Assembly (NCBI GenBank): GCA_026003615.1
Contig: BPHQ01000001.1
Span: forward strand, 930,001-994,000
Direction: 5' to 3'
Origin: Bellilinea sp.
GTDB lineage: Bacteria > Chloroflexota > Anaerolineae > Anaerolineales > Anaerolineaceae
DNA length: 64,000 nt
Positions 1-7,837 of this stretch are shown here, piece by piece. The notes under the pieces are model-generated. The model saw only the letters and a program-made list of their open reading frames with translations. It was not told where the DNA came from and did no database searches. The position numbers and the translations under genes are program-made. Position 1 is the first letter of the stretch; every line of letters begins with the position of its first letter.

Positions 1-623
1 CTTTTCAACGTTTCATCAATGTATTTTTTTGATTTCTCAATAGAAGTACTGCCATCTGGTTGAATCTCAGGAGAAAGATCTGCTGGTGATTTACCGATTA
101 TATCCTTTCGCTCTGCGCGGAAGTTGTCCAGCGCTGCCTGATTACAATCAATGAAAATTTGATTATGAAGCAGAAGGCTGGGTTCAGCGGACTTATGGAA
201 AAGGGAATTAAATTTTTCCTCGCTTCTGAGTAGATCAAGTTCGCGCTGCCTGCGTTCCTTTGCCATGGTCAAAGTGGCGGTGAGGGAATGCTTACCAAGA
301 GGCAAAAGGATAAATCCATCAATCAGTTTGCCAAACTTGGCAATGGATTGGGAATCAACCTGATCCGGATCAAAGATTGTTACGAGCAGGGCTTGAAGGT
401 TTTTTCTTAATGACGCAAGTACTTCGAGTAACTGCGAGGAAGGAGCAAGGTTTGTGAACAGAAAAATGAGAATTTCTTGATCGGTTTGGCAACCATGTTG
501 CAATAATTTATCAACAGTGTCGCAAATATGAAAATCATCCCAACCCAAACCGCGAAGTAAGTTAATCAATTTCTGGTTGAGGGAGTATTCTTTGGATGCA
601 ATAACGACCTTTGAAGGGAACAT
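1..623 (-). CDS. PAS-domain sensor protein, N-terminal part only (cut by window edge)
   Basis: The minus-strand frame is open from an ATG at 621-623 to the left edge, about 207 codons, so the protein is incomplete. Residues 1-125 resemble a degenerate response-regulator fold: alternating hydrophobic strands such as KVVIAS and EILIFLF, but no phosphoacceptor Asp in the usual place. After a short helix with a KERRQRE stretch, residues 138-200 read as the start of a PAS domain (EEKFNSLFHKSAEPSLLL, then DCNQAALDNF). The missing C-terminal part is probably a histidine kinase or diguanylate cyclase, but that cannot be seen here. The Shine-Dalgarno match is weak; a perfect TATAAT lies just upstream. 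Confidence 0.75.
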   Translation of the reverse strand, partial: MFPSKVVIASKEYSLNQKLINLLRGLGWDDFHICDTVDKLLQHGCQTDQEILIFLFTNLAPSSQLLEVLASLRKNLQALLVTIFDPDQVDSQSIAKFGKLIDGFILLPLGKHSLTATLTMAKERRQRELDLLRSEEKFNSLFHKSAEPSLLLHNQIFIDCNQAALDNFRAERKDIIGKSPADLSPEIQPDGSTSIEKSKKYIDETLK

Positions 624-645
624 AAGAGAAGTATAATGTTTATAT

Positions 646-651
646 ATTATA
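646..651 (-). promoter_or_regulatory. -10 box candidate for the PAS sensor gene
   Basis: A perfect TATAAT is read on the minus strand, 23 bp before the ATG at 623. No good -35 hexamer lies 16-18 bp upstream. A TTGCAT at 678-673 is 21 bp away, so this is only a plausible promoter. Confidence 0.3.
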
Positions 652-707
652 CACACCCACTTTAAGATAATAATGCAAATCGAATGATGGTATCGTGAAT
701 TTTATGT

Positions 708-735
708 AAAAAATCCCGCAACAGCGGGATTTTTT
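708..735 (-). terminator. Rho-independent terminator of the opine dehydrogenase unit
   Basis: The core TCCCGC (714-719) pairs with GCGGGA (724-729) around an AACA loop, and A/T pairs extend the stem to 12 bp. Read on the minus strand it follows the stop at 749 and ends in a run of T. The flanking A and T runs make it potentially bidirectional, but no plus-strand gene ends here. Confidence 0.85.
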
Positions 736-748
736 AATTTCATTACCA

Positions 749-1873
749 TTAACCGTTAAAGCTTTCAATATCTTTCCATCCTGTGGTAACGTAGGTTGTC
801 AACTCACTGACGCTTAAATCTTTGATTCCCAGTTTTTCCAGAGTTCTACCGCGCCGCCAGTAATCCGTTCGATGGATAATGCAGGCCAGACGAATCACGC
901 TGTTTATACCATTTACCGAAACCCCGTATCTTTCTCCAAGTGATGCAATCGGGACAAGGCTCATGGGAACATCCTCAAAAATATAGCGGTGATTGAGTGT
1001 AGCCGGAGCCTTGATTCCATAATAACCGGTTTGGTTGTGAATTCGTTCATGCAGGGTTTCGCCGGTGACATTGTATGCCAATTCCAACCATTCTAACGCT
1101 GTGCGGGCGCGGATACCCAAAGCAGAAGCAACTGTGACTCTTTCGCGATCTAAGATTTCCAAAACGCGTGCAACAGAGGGGGTAACTCCATCGATGTAAA
1201 ATTGGAAATCGCCATGGGTGGCTTCGATCCACCCGGCATTGAGAATCGTCAAAGCGGGATGAAAAATAGCTCCCATGTTATTCAGCCCAGTGTGGAGGAC
1301 GTTTATCCCATCAATGTATTGTGGAAATGCAACACGGATTTGTTCTAACACGAGTGGAGTCTTGACGGCAGGTAGTGCAGCGAGCGGGACTGCTTCTTTA
1401 ATACGAAATATGCGTGCCTGGGCAGGACCATCAGCACGGCTGGCATAAATAAAAGTTTCTGCCTCGGCGACATTCACCTCGACATTACATCCACTTCTGC
1501 GAAGGATGACATCAAATTCAATTGCGCCGAGTGTCCTACCCGGATGGAGGATGATTGTTTGCCCTTCTTTCAGGTGACAGGCCATTTTTTGGGCAATTTC
1601 TGCGTGGGCAGAAGATGGTAAAACGACCATGATGACCTGGGCATCTTTGATAGCCGTGGCAATGTCATCGGTTACAGTCCGAATCTTGCCAAATCCTCGC
1701 GGTCCTCCTTCGTAGCTTTCCAGGTCAATCCCCCCTCGTTTGGCAATAATTTCGACATGGGTGTAGGTGCGGTTGTAAAGAGAAACATCAAAACCCATCA
1801 ACGCTAAATGAGCTGCCATCGCTTTACCACCGTTACCTGCACCTATTACAGCAAATCGTGTAATTTCAGTCAT
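749..1873 (-). CDS. NAD/NADP octopine/nopaline (opine) dehydrogenase family protein
   Basis: This 374-residue protein begins with a Rossmann dinucleotide-binding motif, AVIGAGNGGKAMAAHLA (residues 8-24), and a following strand NRT typical of NAD(P) binding. The C-terminal half has the helical region of opine dehydrogenases, including HTGLNNMGAIFHPAL, where the His-Pro pair is characteristic. Family members reversibly condense an amino acid with a 2-oxo acid using NAD(P)H; the substrate cannot be read from sequence. The gene has a GGGAGG ribosome site and overlaps the stop of the upstream B12-type gene by 8 bp, so the two are translationally coupled and probably act in one pathway. A terminator follows it. 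Confidence 0.85.
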   Translation of the reverse strand: MTEITRFAVIGAGNGGKAMAAHLALMGFDVSLYNRTYTHVEIIAKRGGIDLESYEGGPRGFGKIRTVTDDIATAIKDAQVIMVVLPSSAHAEIAQKMACHLKEGQTIILHPGRTLGAIEFDVILRRSGCNVEVNVAEAETFIYASRADGPAQARIFRIKEAVPLAALPAVKTPLVLEQIRVAFPQYIDGINVLHTGLNNMGAIFHPALTILNAGWIEATHGDFQFYIDGVTPSVARVLEILDRERVTVASALGIRARTALEWLELAYNVTGETLHERIHNQTGYYGIKAPATLNHRYIFEDVPMSLVPIASLGERYGVSVNGINSVIRLACIIHRTDYWRRGRTLEKLGIKDLSVSELTTYVTTGWKDIESFNG

Positions 1874-3515
1874 TGATTATCCCTCCCGGTTTTAAGAATT
1901 TTGTCAATCTCTGAGATTCAGAAATGAAATTACCATTTTCATCAACCGCCTGACATGCTCCACCAATGATTCGCGTGCGAATCATTCCTTTGCCAAAGCG
2001 ATTGTTTTTCAATTGAGGAGCGTCCATGATGCCGGTTGTTACCGATTTTTCCAGAACATCTGGGTCTGTAAACGGATCTCGGGTCGAATCCGACGAGAGG
2101 CTTTGAATGGCTTGAAGGGTAATTCTTGCCTCCTGGATTAATTGATCTTTTCTTCGATTCACATCAGGATCATAAATCATTGCCGGTTGTCCAGCCAGGG
2201 CATTCTCGATAGCCCGACGAGCCATTTTGGCTGCTTCAATCACTTCATCCGCGGTGGCAGCATGGTCGGCTTCGGTATGGCCAACGATGTGGACAATATC
2301 CGGTTTTAAGGCCATTTGTAAGTAAATACTGGCCGAAAGATGAGCTCGGGCAGCCGCTGGATCAAGCGGATAGGATAGCAGACCCGTGCGTGTTTGAATC
2401 CAGATGCGAAAATTTGGACCGGCCAACGGTTGAATCATCTCCAAAATGGCCAGCATTTTCGCCAGATCCATCGCATCCGATAAGCCGGGAGGACTGTTGA
2501 ACATCATTTGAGCAATGTAATCTTTAACGCCAAAGGCTTTGGCATTATAGGCTGATAAATAAGCGGCAACTACAAAAATCACATCTGGTGCATCTCGCAT
2601 ACCCCAGTGGTGGGGTTCATTCAGTTCTACCGGAATGTTTCTTTCTCCGTACCATGCCATCACTTGCTGGTGTTCTCGAATTGAACCGGCTAAATCCCAG
2701 GGTCCGCGCCCGTCCATTTGATTGAACCAAAAGAGGGGAATAGCACACCAGGCGTTATTAATGGTTTGTGTGTACAACTCAGCCAGCCGGATGAAGTCAT
2801 CGGTACCCGAGTAAGTTCGTAATAGAGGGTAGTTGCCGGTTCGGGATGCTTCGTAGAGCATTCGATAGTCCTCGGCGGTACGTACAGGAACACCACCGGC
2901 TCCCTTACGGCGTGGATCTTGTCGTTCGGGATGAAAGAAATTTTCCTGCGCATCTTGATCAATTCCAAGCGAGATGACATCCAATATACGAGCATCGGCA
3001 ATTTTTCGTATCCCTTCTCGAGTTTCTTCTAAACTCGGCAGGCCGAAATGATGGCGCAAGAGCGGAAAAGGTGCTTTCCACAACCGACGTTCAACGGTCG
3101 TCTGGGGAATCGAAGACAGTCCGGCCTGAGAAACATTTTCTCCTCGCAGGTATGCTAAAGTATCTTCAGATAATTCTGAACCATCAAAAATTCGTTCAAA
3201 AAAACCTAATTTTTGAGCGCGCTGTGCAACCGGCGGTGTTCCAGCAAAGGCAAATCGTACACCCTTTGTGCGTAATTCATCTGCAGCTTCGGCAAATTCA
3301 CCGAGTAATCTCTCTCCAGTTTCTGGAGTCAAACGATAAGAAACACCAACTAAATCGGCCTTTTCTCGGATGGCCGCTTGTATGAACTCTTTTACCGAAA
3401 CAGCAGGGCCGAGGAAGACTGTTCGCCAGCCAGCCATTTCTGCCAGGCGGAGAAAATTGCTCACGCCGGCAACATGGACACACTCTCCTAATGCACCGGC
3501 AACTACGGTTCTCAT
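1866..3515 (-). CDS. Fused cobalamin-binding / glutamate-mutase-epsilon-like protein
   Basis: The start chosen is the ATG at 3515, five bases after AGGAGG; a GTG two codons earlier is less likely. The protein has 549 residues. Residues 1-110 resemble a B12-binding domain: CVHVAG stands where DxHxxG is expected (His kept, Asp replaced by Cys), followed by a VGVSYRL strand and FAGTPP. Residues 160-470 resemble the TIM-barrel catalytic subunit of methylaspartate (glutamate) mutase, with stretches such as NNAWCAIPLFWFNQMDGRG and ELNEPHHWGMRDAP. The two subunits are normally separate proteins. It probably rearranges a carbon skeleton or amino acid, perhaps feeding or draining the opine dehydrogenase encoded 8 bp into its end. 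The substrate is unknown. Confidence 0.65.
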   Translation of the reverse strand: MRTVVAGALGECVHVAGVSNFLRLAEMAGWRTVFLGPAVSVKEFIQAAIREKADLVGVSYRLTPETGERLLGEFAEAADELRTKGVRFAFAGTPPVAQRAQKLGFFERIFDGSELSEDTLAYLRGENVSQAGLSSIPQTTVERRLWKAPFPLLRHHFGLPSLEETREGIRKIADARILDVISLGIDQDAQENFFHPERQDPRRKGAGGVPVRTAEDYRMLYEASRTGNYPLLRTYSGTDDFIRLAELYTQTINNAWCAIPLFWFNQMDGRGPWDLAGSIREHQQVMAWYGERNIPVELNEPHHWGMRDAPDVIFVVAAYLSAYNAKAFGVKDYIAQMMFNSPPGLSDAMDLAKMLAILEMIQPLAGPNFRIWIQTRTGLLSYPLDPAAARAHLSASIYLQMALKPDIVHIVGHTEADHAATADEVIEAAKMARRAIENALAGQPAMIYDPDVNRRKDQLIQEARITLQAIQSLSSDSTRDPFTDPDVLEKSVTTGIMDAPQLKNNRFGKGMIRTRIIGGACQAVDENGNFISESQRLTKFLKPGGIIND

Positions 3516-3702
3516 ACACACCTCCTATTTATAGTAACAAGTAACAAGAGGACATTGTAAATCTTCTTCATCCACCGATAAATCATTGGATGGTTGGGTG
3601 GGTGATGGCGAGTAGTAAATGACGCCACTGGAATACGGTATTTTTATTATAACCGATTTTACGGGGCTCGATTTTGTAACAAATTTGCTTCGAATTCATC
3701 TA

Positions 3703-3725
3703 ATCAATTGGTAAGTTCAATTGAT
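3703..3725. repeat. Inverted repeat upstream of the glutaredoxin gene
   Basis: ATCAATTG (3703-3710) and CAATTGAT (3718-3725) are perfect 8-bp arms with a 7-bp spacer, ending 11 bp before the ATG at 3737. A TCTAAT (3699-3704), a possible -10 box, overlaps the left arm, so a repressor site is conceivable. The rest of the 215-bp gap (3516-3736) shows nothing else I can support; no CIRCE element is present. Confidence 0.35.
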
Positions 3726-3736
3726 GGAGTAAAAAC

Positions 3737-3994
3737 ATGGCAGAAACGAAAGTCAATCAACCGAAGGTGATTATCTTTACAACACCAACCTGTACCTATT
3801 GCAACATGACCAAAAAATATTTGCGGGAAAAAGGCGTTCGATTTAGAGAGGTAGATGTCAGTCGTGATCCCGCCGCTGCAAAGGATATGGTCAGGCGTTC
3901 CGGTCAAATGGGGGTGCCCGTTTTGGATATTGGCGGAAAGATTGTCATTGGTTTTGACCGGTCGAAAATCAACCAATATTTGGGAATTAAGTAA
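3737..3994 (+). CDS. Glutaredoxin-like protein (NrdH/YruB type)
   Basis: This 85-residue protein is one thioredoxin fold. The redox motif is CTYC (Cys19, Cys22) after the first strand VIIFTTPT; GVPVLDIGG carries the conserved cis-Pro, and GFDRSKI forms the last helix. Small glutaredoxins of this kind reduce disulfides, for example in ribonucleotide reductase or other thiol enzymes; the partner here is unknown. A GGAG site precedes the ATG. The stop lies 15 bp before groES, and the pair is closed by one terminator, so they are probably co-transcribed. Confidence 0.9.
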   Translation: MAETKVNQPKVIIFTTPTCTYCNMTKKYLREKGVRFREVDVSRDPAAAKDMVRRSGQMGVPVLDIGGKIVIGFDRSKINQYLGIK

Positions 3995-4009
3995 CTTCAG
4001 GAGGTAGAA

Positions 4010-4285
4010 ATGTCAACAATCAATATTCAACCAATGGGAGCACGTATTTTGGTTAAACCCTTGGAGCAGGAGAGTAAAACTGCAACCGGTTTGTATATCC
4101 CCGAAACAGCCAAAGAAAAACCACAAACCGGACTGGTTGTGGCAGTGGGTGATGATGAAGAAATCAAGCTTAAAGTAAATGATAAAGTTTTATTCGCTAA
4201 ATACAGCGGAACAGAGATCAAGCTGGGTGGTGATGACTATCTCATCATGGAATGCAACGACATTCTGGCAAAAGTGCTTGATTGA
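4010..4285 (+). CDS. groES: Co-chaperonin GroES (Cpn10)
   Basis: The 91-residue protein fits the single-domain GroES fold. It starts with a strand typical of the family (MGARILVKPLEQES), has the mobile loop with TATGLYIP, then AVGDDEE, VLFAKYSGTEI and a final ECNDILAKV. GroES caps GroEL rings during protein folding in the cytoplasm. An ideal AGGAGG sits 7 bp before the ATG. Unusually there is no groEL next to it: the next gene is an ABC-transporter lipoprotein after a terminator. It may be the second GroES of the genome or the only one with groEL elsewhere. Confidence 0.93.
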   Translation: MSTINIQPMGARILVKPLEQESKTATGLYIPETAKEKPQTGLVVAVGDDEEIKLKVNDKVLFAKYSGTEIKLGGDDYLIMECNDILAKVLD

Positions 4286-4307
4286 CAAGATCAAATTATT
4301 CCGCTAC

Positions 4308-4337
4308 AACAACCGGTTTTTAAACCGGTTGTTTTTT
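4308..4337 (+). terminator. Rho-independent terminator after groES
   Basis: A strong hairpin built on AACAACCGGTTT and AAACCGGTTGTT with a very short TT-centred loop runs into a T6 tract. It follows the groES stop by 22 bp. Confidence 0.88.
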
Positions 4338-4367
4338 ATTCCAAGAGGGGACTACCTGGAAAAGTGA

Positions 4368-4407
4368 CCAGTTCTTTTCCTGTCCGTATGAACAGGCCTT
4401 AAACTGG
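4368..4407. repeat. Two-part inverted repeat in the gap before the binding-protein gene
   Basis: CCAGTT (4368-4373) faces AACTGG (4402-4407), and inside it CCTGT (4379-4383) faces ACAGG (4392-4396). It could fold into an interrupted stem or be an operator. It sits between the groES terminator and the putative promoter at 4440. Confidence 0.25.
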
Positions 4408-4439
4408 TATTTGAGCAGATTACAAAAACCAGAGATTAA

Positions 4440-4468
4440 TTGAAAATCATCTGGAATAAAACCATAAA
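4440..4468 (+). promoter_or_regulatory. Candidate promoter of the ABC importer operon
   Basis: TTGAAA (4440-4445) resembles a -35 box and CATAAA (4463-4468) a -10 box, with a 17-bp spacer, about 100 bp before the lipoprotein ATG. A strong Shine-Dalgarno (GGAGGTG, 4494-4500) lies between promoter and gene, but it would only start a six-codon frame (4502-4522). Confidence 0.3.
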
Positions 4469-4569
4469 TTGCAGTTTTTTATTTCCCTTTCTTGGAGGTG
4501 AATGCCAAAAATAAAGTTCTGAAAAAATTCCTCACTTATTTTTCCAACCAATTTTGAAAGGAACAGAAG

Positions 4570-6489
4570 ATGAAACGCGTGAACCTTGTTTGGATGCTGC
4601 TGATCGCAGTATCGCTGGTGATGAGTGCTTGTCAGCCTGTTGTTGAAACAATTGAAGTTGAAAAGGAAGTTGTGAAAACCGAGGTGGTTGAGAAGATTGT
4701 TGAAGTCGAAAAAGAACCTTCAGAAGTTCTATCTTTCTCCACCCCACATCCAATTTTGTCGGATGTGCGTGTGCGACAGGCCATGGCTTATTGCACCAAC
4801 AAAGACGAAATCATTCAAGCCGTGTATCCCTTCCTTTCACCGGCAGAACGGAGTGAATTAGTCATGGATACTTTCATCCCTAAAAATCACTGGGCATATG
4901 CCGGGGATGGGAACATCACCATTTATCCATTCGATCCGGATAAAGGAAAAGCCTTGTTGGATGAGGCCGGCTGGACAGATGAAGATGAGGATAATGTCCG
5001 CTTGAATGCGGAGGGTGAACCACTAATGCTGGAACTGCTTCTCACTGAAGCTCCTCACCGAAAAATATTAGCACCCGTATGGCAGCAACAAATGAAGGCT
5101 TGTGGAATTCGTATCACCGTGAACCATGTGCCATCCACATGGCTTTATGGTGATACTACCGGTTTGGCTCGCCGAGAATTTGAGCTGACCGACTACGCAT
5201 GGGTGGGCCAATCCGATCCGAGTGGAAGAACATTATATGCTTGTGATCAGATTCCAACTGCCGAGAATAATTGGGAAGGCCAGAATGTGATGGGATGGTG
5301 TAACCCGGTGGCTTCTCAGGCGATTGTAAAAGCCACTAACACCTTAAATCAAGAAGACCGGAAAGAACCTTATAAAATTGTCCAGCAAGAATTCACCAAA
5401 GATATGGTTTCTCTTCCGATTTACAATCACCTGGAAATTTTCGCCTCGAATCCGAATTTGAAGGGATTTAATCCTCAGCCGGGAGAGGAGTATTACACCT
5501 ACAATGTTGCAGACTGGGAAATTCCAGGAAAAGACACGATTGTGATTGGCTTTACTCAGGAACCCGCTTCGATGTTTGCTTTGGTGGAACAAGGAGTTTC
5601 GGCAATAATCGCAAATTCGCTTGTCCATGGGCTGGCTTTTTCGACGGTCAACTACGACTTCCAGGGAATTGCCCAAAAAGTCCCATCTACTTTGGATAGC
5701 GGGCTGGCTCAAAACCTCGATGTGGAAGTAAAAGAAGGCGACCTGGTTTATGATGTGGATGGTAATCCTACCGAATTGAAGCCGGGTGTTGAGGTGTATA
5801 ACGCGTCCGGTGATGTAGTAACCTTTGACGGGACGCCGATACTGATGAAGCAACTGACGGTAAATTATCAATTCCGGGATGATATGGTATGGTCCGATGG
5901 CACACCAGTCAGTGCAGCCGATTTTGATTTGCGCTTCAGAATTGACTGCGATGAAAATTCAGGCGCAACTTCTTTCAATACTTGCCGTTCAATCCAGTCG
6001 TATGAAGTGAACGATAGTGGTTATACGGTTACTTATCTACCGGGAGTTCAGGATCCGCTTTATTTCCGTGCGTTAATGGATCCTCGTCTTTCCAATGTGT
6101 ATCCCGCTCATCGCACGCTCGCCGATGGACGTAAACTGGCGGATGTACCGGCTGAAGAATGGGCGACATTGCCAGAAATTGCCGAATTCCCCATTGGAGT
6201 TGGGCCGTATGTTTTGAAGGAATGGGTGAAAGGGGAAAAGATGGTTTTTGAGGCCAATCCTTATTATTACGGTGGAGCTCCCAAAACGAAAACCATCGTA
6301 ATCTCGATCATTACCCCTGACAACGCTGAAGCCCAATTATTAGGTGGGCAAGTAGATGTATTGGACAGTACAACCCTGAACACCATATCGGATACGATGA
6401 GAAAGGCAGCGGACGAAGGGAAGATTAACCTTTACACGTTGCCGGGTGGTACCTGGGAACACATTGATATGAATCTCTACTTGCCGTAA
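4570..6489 (+). CDS. Family 5 extracellular solute-binding lipoprotein, apparently circularly permuted
   Basis: This 639-residue lipoprotein should be exported and anchored by Cys21 (lipobox MSAC), then has a Val/Glu/Lys spacer to about residue 50. Family 5 proteins bind peptides, nickel or sugars for ABC import. The order of homologous segments is inverted. Residues 53-310 match what is normally the C-terminal half: LSDVRVRQAMAY, then YPFDPDKGKALLDEAGW, a WQQQMKACGI helix and the final IYNH strand. From about residue 320 the usual N-terminal half begins: DTIVIGFTQEPASM, MVWSDGTPVSAADF, IGVGPYVLKEW and GGQVDVLD. The protein ends at TWEHIDMNLYLP, the point that would normally run into LSDVRVRQA. 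The frame is open throughout and GAAAGGAA precedes the ATG. First gene of the importer operon; ligand unknown. Confidence 0.85.
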   Translation: MKRVNLVWMLLIAVSLVMSACQPVVETIEVEKEVVKTEVVEKIVEVEKEPSEVLSFSTPHPILSDVRVRQAMAYCTNKDEIIQAVYPFLSPAERSELVMDTFIPKNHWAYAGDGNITIYPFDPDKGKALLDEAGWTDEDEDNVRLNAEGEPLMLELLLTEAPHRKILAPVWQQQMKACGIRITVNHVPSTWLYGDTTGLARREFELTDYAWVGQSDPSGRTLYACDQIPTAENNWEGQNVMGWCNPVASQAIVKATNTLNQEDRKEPYKIVQQEFTKDMVSLPIYNHLEIFASNPNLKGFNPQPGEEYYTYNVADWEIPGKDTIVIGFTQEPASMFALVEQGVSAIIANSLVHGLAFSTVNYDFQGIAQKVPSTLDSGLAQNLDVEVKEGDLVYDVDGNPTELKPGVEVYNASGDVVTFDGTPILMKQLTVNYQFRDDMVWSDGTPVSAADFDLRFRIDCDENSGATSFNTCRSIQSYEVNDSGYTVTYLPGVQDPLYFRALMDPRLSNVYPAHRTLADGRKLADVPAEEWATLPEIAEFPIGVGPYVLKEWVKGEKMVFEANPYYYGGAPKTKTIVISIITPDNAEAQLLGGQVDVLDSTTLNTISDTMRKAADEGKINLYTLPGGTWEHIDMNLYLP

Positions 6490-6517
6490 TCCCATTCGTA
6501 AGAGGGAATTCGGGCAA

Positions 6518-6547
6518 TCGGTGTGGCGCTTTACAGCGCCACACCGA
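6518..6547 (+). promoter_or_regulatory. Strong intercistronic hairpin between binding protein and permease genes
   Basis: A perfect 13-bp stem (TCGGTGTGGCGCT against AGCGCCACACCGA) closes a TTAC loop in the 142-bp gap after the lipoprotein stop. No T-run follows, so it is not a classical terminator. Such hairpins often protect the 3' end of binding-protein mRNA and lower permease expression; that role is inferred. Confidence 0.75.
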
Positions 6548-6631
6548 CCTTGTAATCGAGTTCTGGGGGGTACCCTGCCCACCCTTCGAGAAGTCCATTA
6601 CAGGAAACTAAAGTTGAAGGAGAACTTTTTT

Positions 6632-7828
6632 ATGCTTGGGTATATTGCTCGTCGGTTGGTGCAAATGGTGGGAGTGGTGTTGATTTCAGCGGTTGCAACC
6701 TATGCACTACTCAATCTGGCACCGGGTGGCCCAATGACCGGGTTGCGTCAACAGCAACAAGGGCGTAATCGTATTACCGCAGCGGATATAGCCCGAATTC
6801 GGGCTTATTACGAATTGGACCTATATTTGCCAATTCGATTCAGCCGATGGTTGATTGGTCATCCTCGCGGTTCAATTGAATTTGGTGGATATGAATGGTT
6901 TGCAAATACGCCAGTTGGTTGCCGACAGCCTGTTGAGAAAAATATCCGAAACGAGCAAGGCAAAATTGAAACGAAGGTGGTCGGTTGTAATGAATATGTT
7001 TTTCTTCGGGATTTGGAGGGGAGAAAAGTCAGCCGTGGAATTTTATTGGGTGACTTTGGTTCTTCATGGAAATTATTGCGAGATCGCCCGGTTAGCGATT
7101 TGATAATCAGTCGTCTTCCCAAGACGATTGAATTGATCGGACTTTCAACTTTACTTTCGTTATTTTTGGGGATACCTCTGGGAATTTATTCGGCTGTTAA
7201 GCAATATTCTCGGTTTGATTATATTTTCACATCATTGGCGTTCCTTGGTTCTGCCATGCCAACCTTCTTCTTTGGAATTTTGATGATTCTGGTGTTCTCC
7301 ATTTTGCCTAAGTCCGCAGGTTTACCTTATCTGCCGCCAGGAAGTGCATCAGCAGTAAGAGAGTACGCAGTGCCACTTCTTGGAACAATTCAGCCTGATA
7401 CTTTGGCAGATCGCCTGATGCATCTTGTGTTACCAGTGATTACCCTGACAATTGTTAGTGTGGCTTCTTGGAGCCGGTTTATCCGTGCAAGTATGTTGGA
7501 AGTTCTACGGCAGGATTATGTAAGAACAGCCAGAGCAAAAGGGCTTAAGGAAAAGATGGTAATTTTGAAACACGCTTTGAGGAACGCCTTGATACCCTTT
7601 GTTACGATTGTAGTGTTTTCAATCCCCTCATTATTTGGAGGTGCAATTATCACAGAAACCATATTTTCATGGCCGGGCATGGGGCGTTTGTACTTTTTGG
7701 CTTTAGGTGATTCGGACTTTCCGGTGGCGATGGCAATTTTATTTATTACAGCCGTATTAACTGTGATTGCTACTTTAATACGGGATTTGGTTTACACCGT
7801 TATTGACCCGCGCATTCGATATAGTTAG
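6632..7828 (+). CDS. oppB: Peptide/nickel-type ABC transporter permease, OppB/DppB family
   Basis: The start is taken at the ATG 6632, preceded by AAGGAG; a longer frame from 6521 overlaps the hairpin and adds a non-conserved leader. The 398-residue protein begins with the family signature helix (MLGYIARRLVQMVGVVLIS), followed by an outside loop and five more membrane helices. The EAA loop that contacts the ATPase is in VRTARAKGLKEKMVILKHALRNAL. The outside region is longer than usual: residues 78-136 form an extra segment with two cysteines (GCRQP and VGCNE) before the conserved GDFGSSW. It pairs with the next gene to form the membrane channel of the importer. Confidence 0.92.
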   Translation: MLGYIARRLVQMVGVVLISAVATYALLNLAPGGPMTGLRQQQQGRNRITAADIARIRAYYELDLYLPIRFSRWLIGHPRGSIEFGGYEWFANTPVGCRQPVEKNIRNEQGKIETKVVGCNEYVFLRDLEGRKVSRGILLGDFGSSWKLLRDRPVSDLIISRLPKTIELIGLSTLLSLFLGIPLGIYSAVKQYSRFDYIFTSLAFLGSAMPTFFFGILMILVFSILPKSAGLPYLPPGSASAVREYAVPLLGTIQPDTLADRLMHLVLPVITLTIVSVASWSRFIRASMLEVLRQDYVRTARAKGLKEKMVILKHALRNALIPFVTIVVFSIPSLFGGAIITETIFSWPGMGRLYFLALGDSDFPVAMAILFITAVLTVIATLIRDLVYTVIDPRIRYS

Positions 7829-7837
7829 GAGGCCTGT

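Noticed and set aside
1047-1232. Open frames inside known genes on either strand (example: 61 codons within the opine dehydrogenase)
   Set aside because: They lie in another frame of a well-supported gene, have no ribosome site and no recognisable motif.
3565-3600. CATCCA/TGGATG repeat in the gap before the glutaredoxin gene
   Set aside because: Six-bp arms in a low-complexity stretch; expected by chance.
4494-4522. Six-codon frame behind a strong GGAGGTG before the binding-protein gene
   Set aside because: The spacing from Shine-Dalgarno to ATG is very short and the peptide has no regulatory codon pattern; kept only as a note.
5344-5871. A 175-codon minus-strand frame inside the binding-protein gene
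   Set aside because: Antisense to a strongly supported gene; composition rich in Ile, Arg and Phe without motifs.
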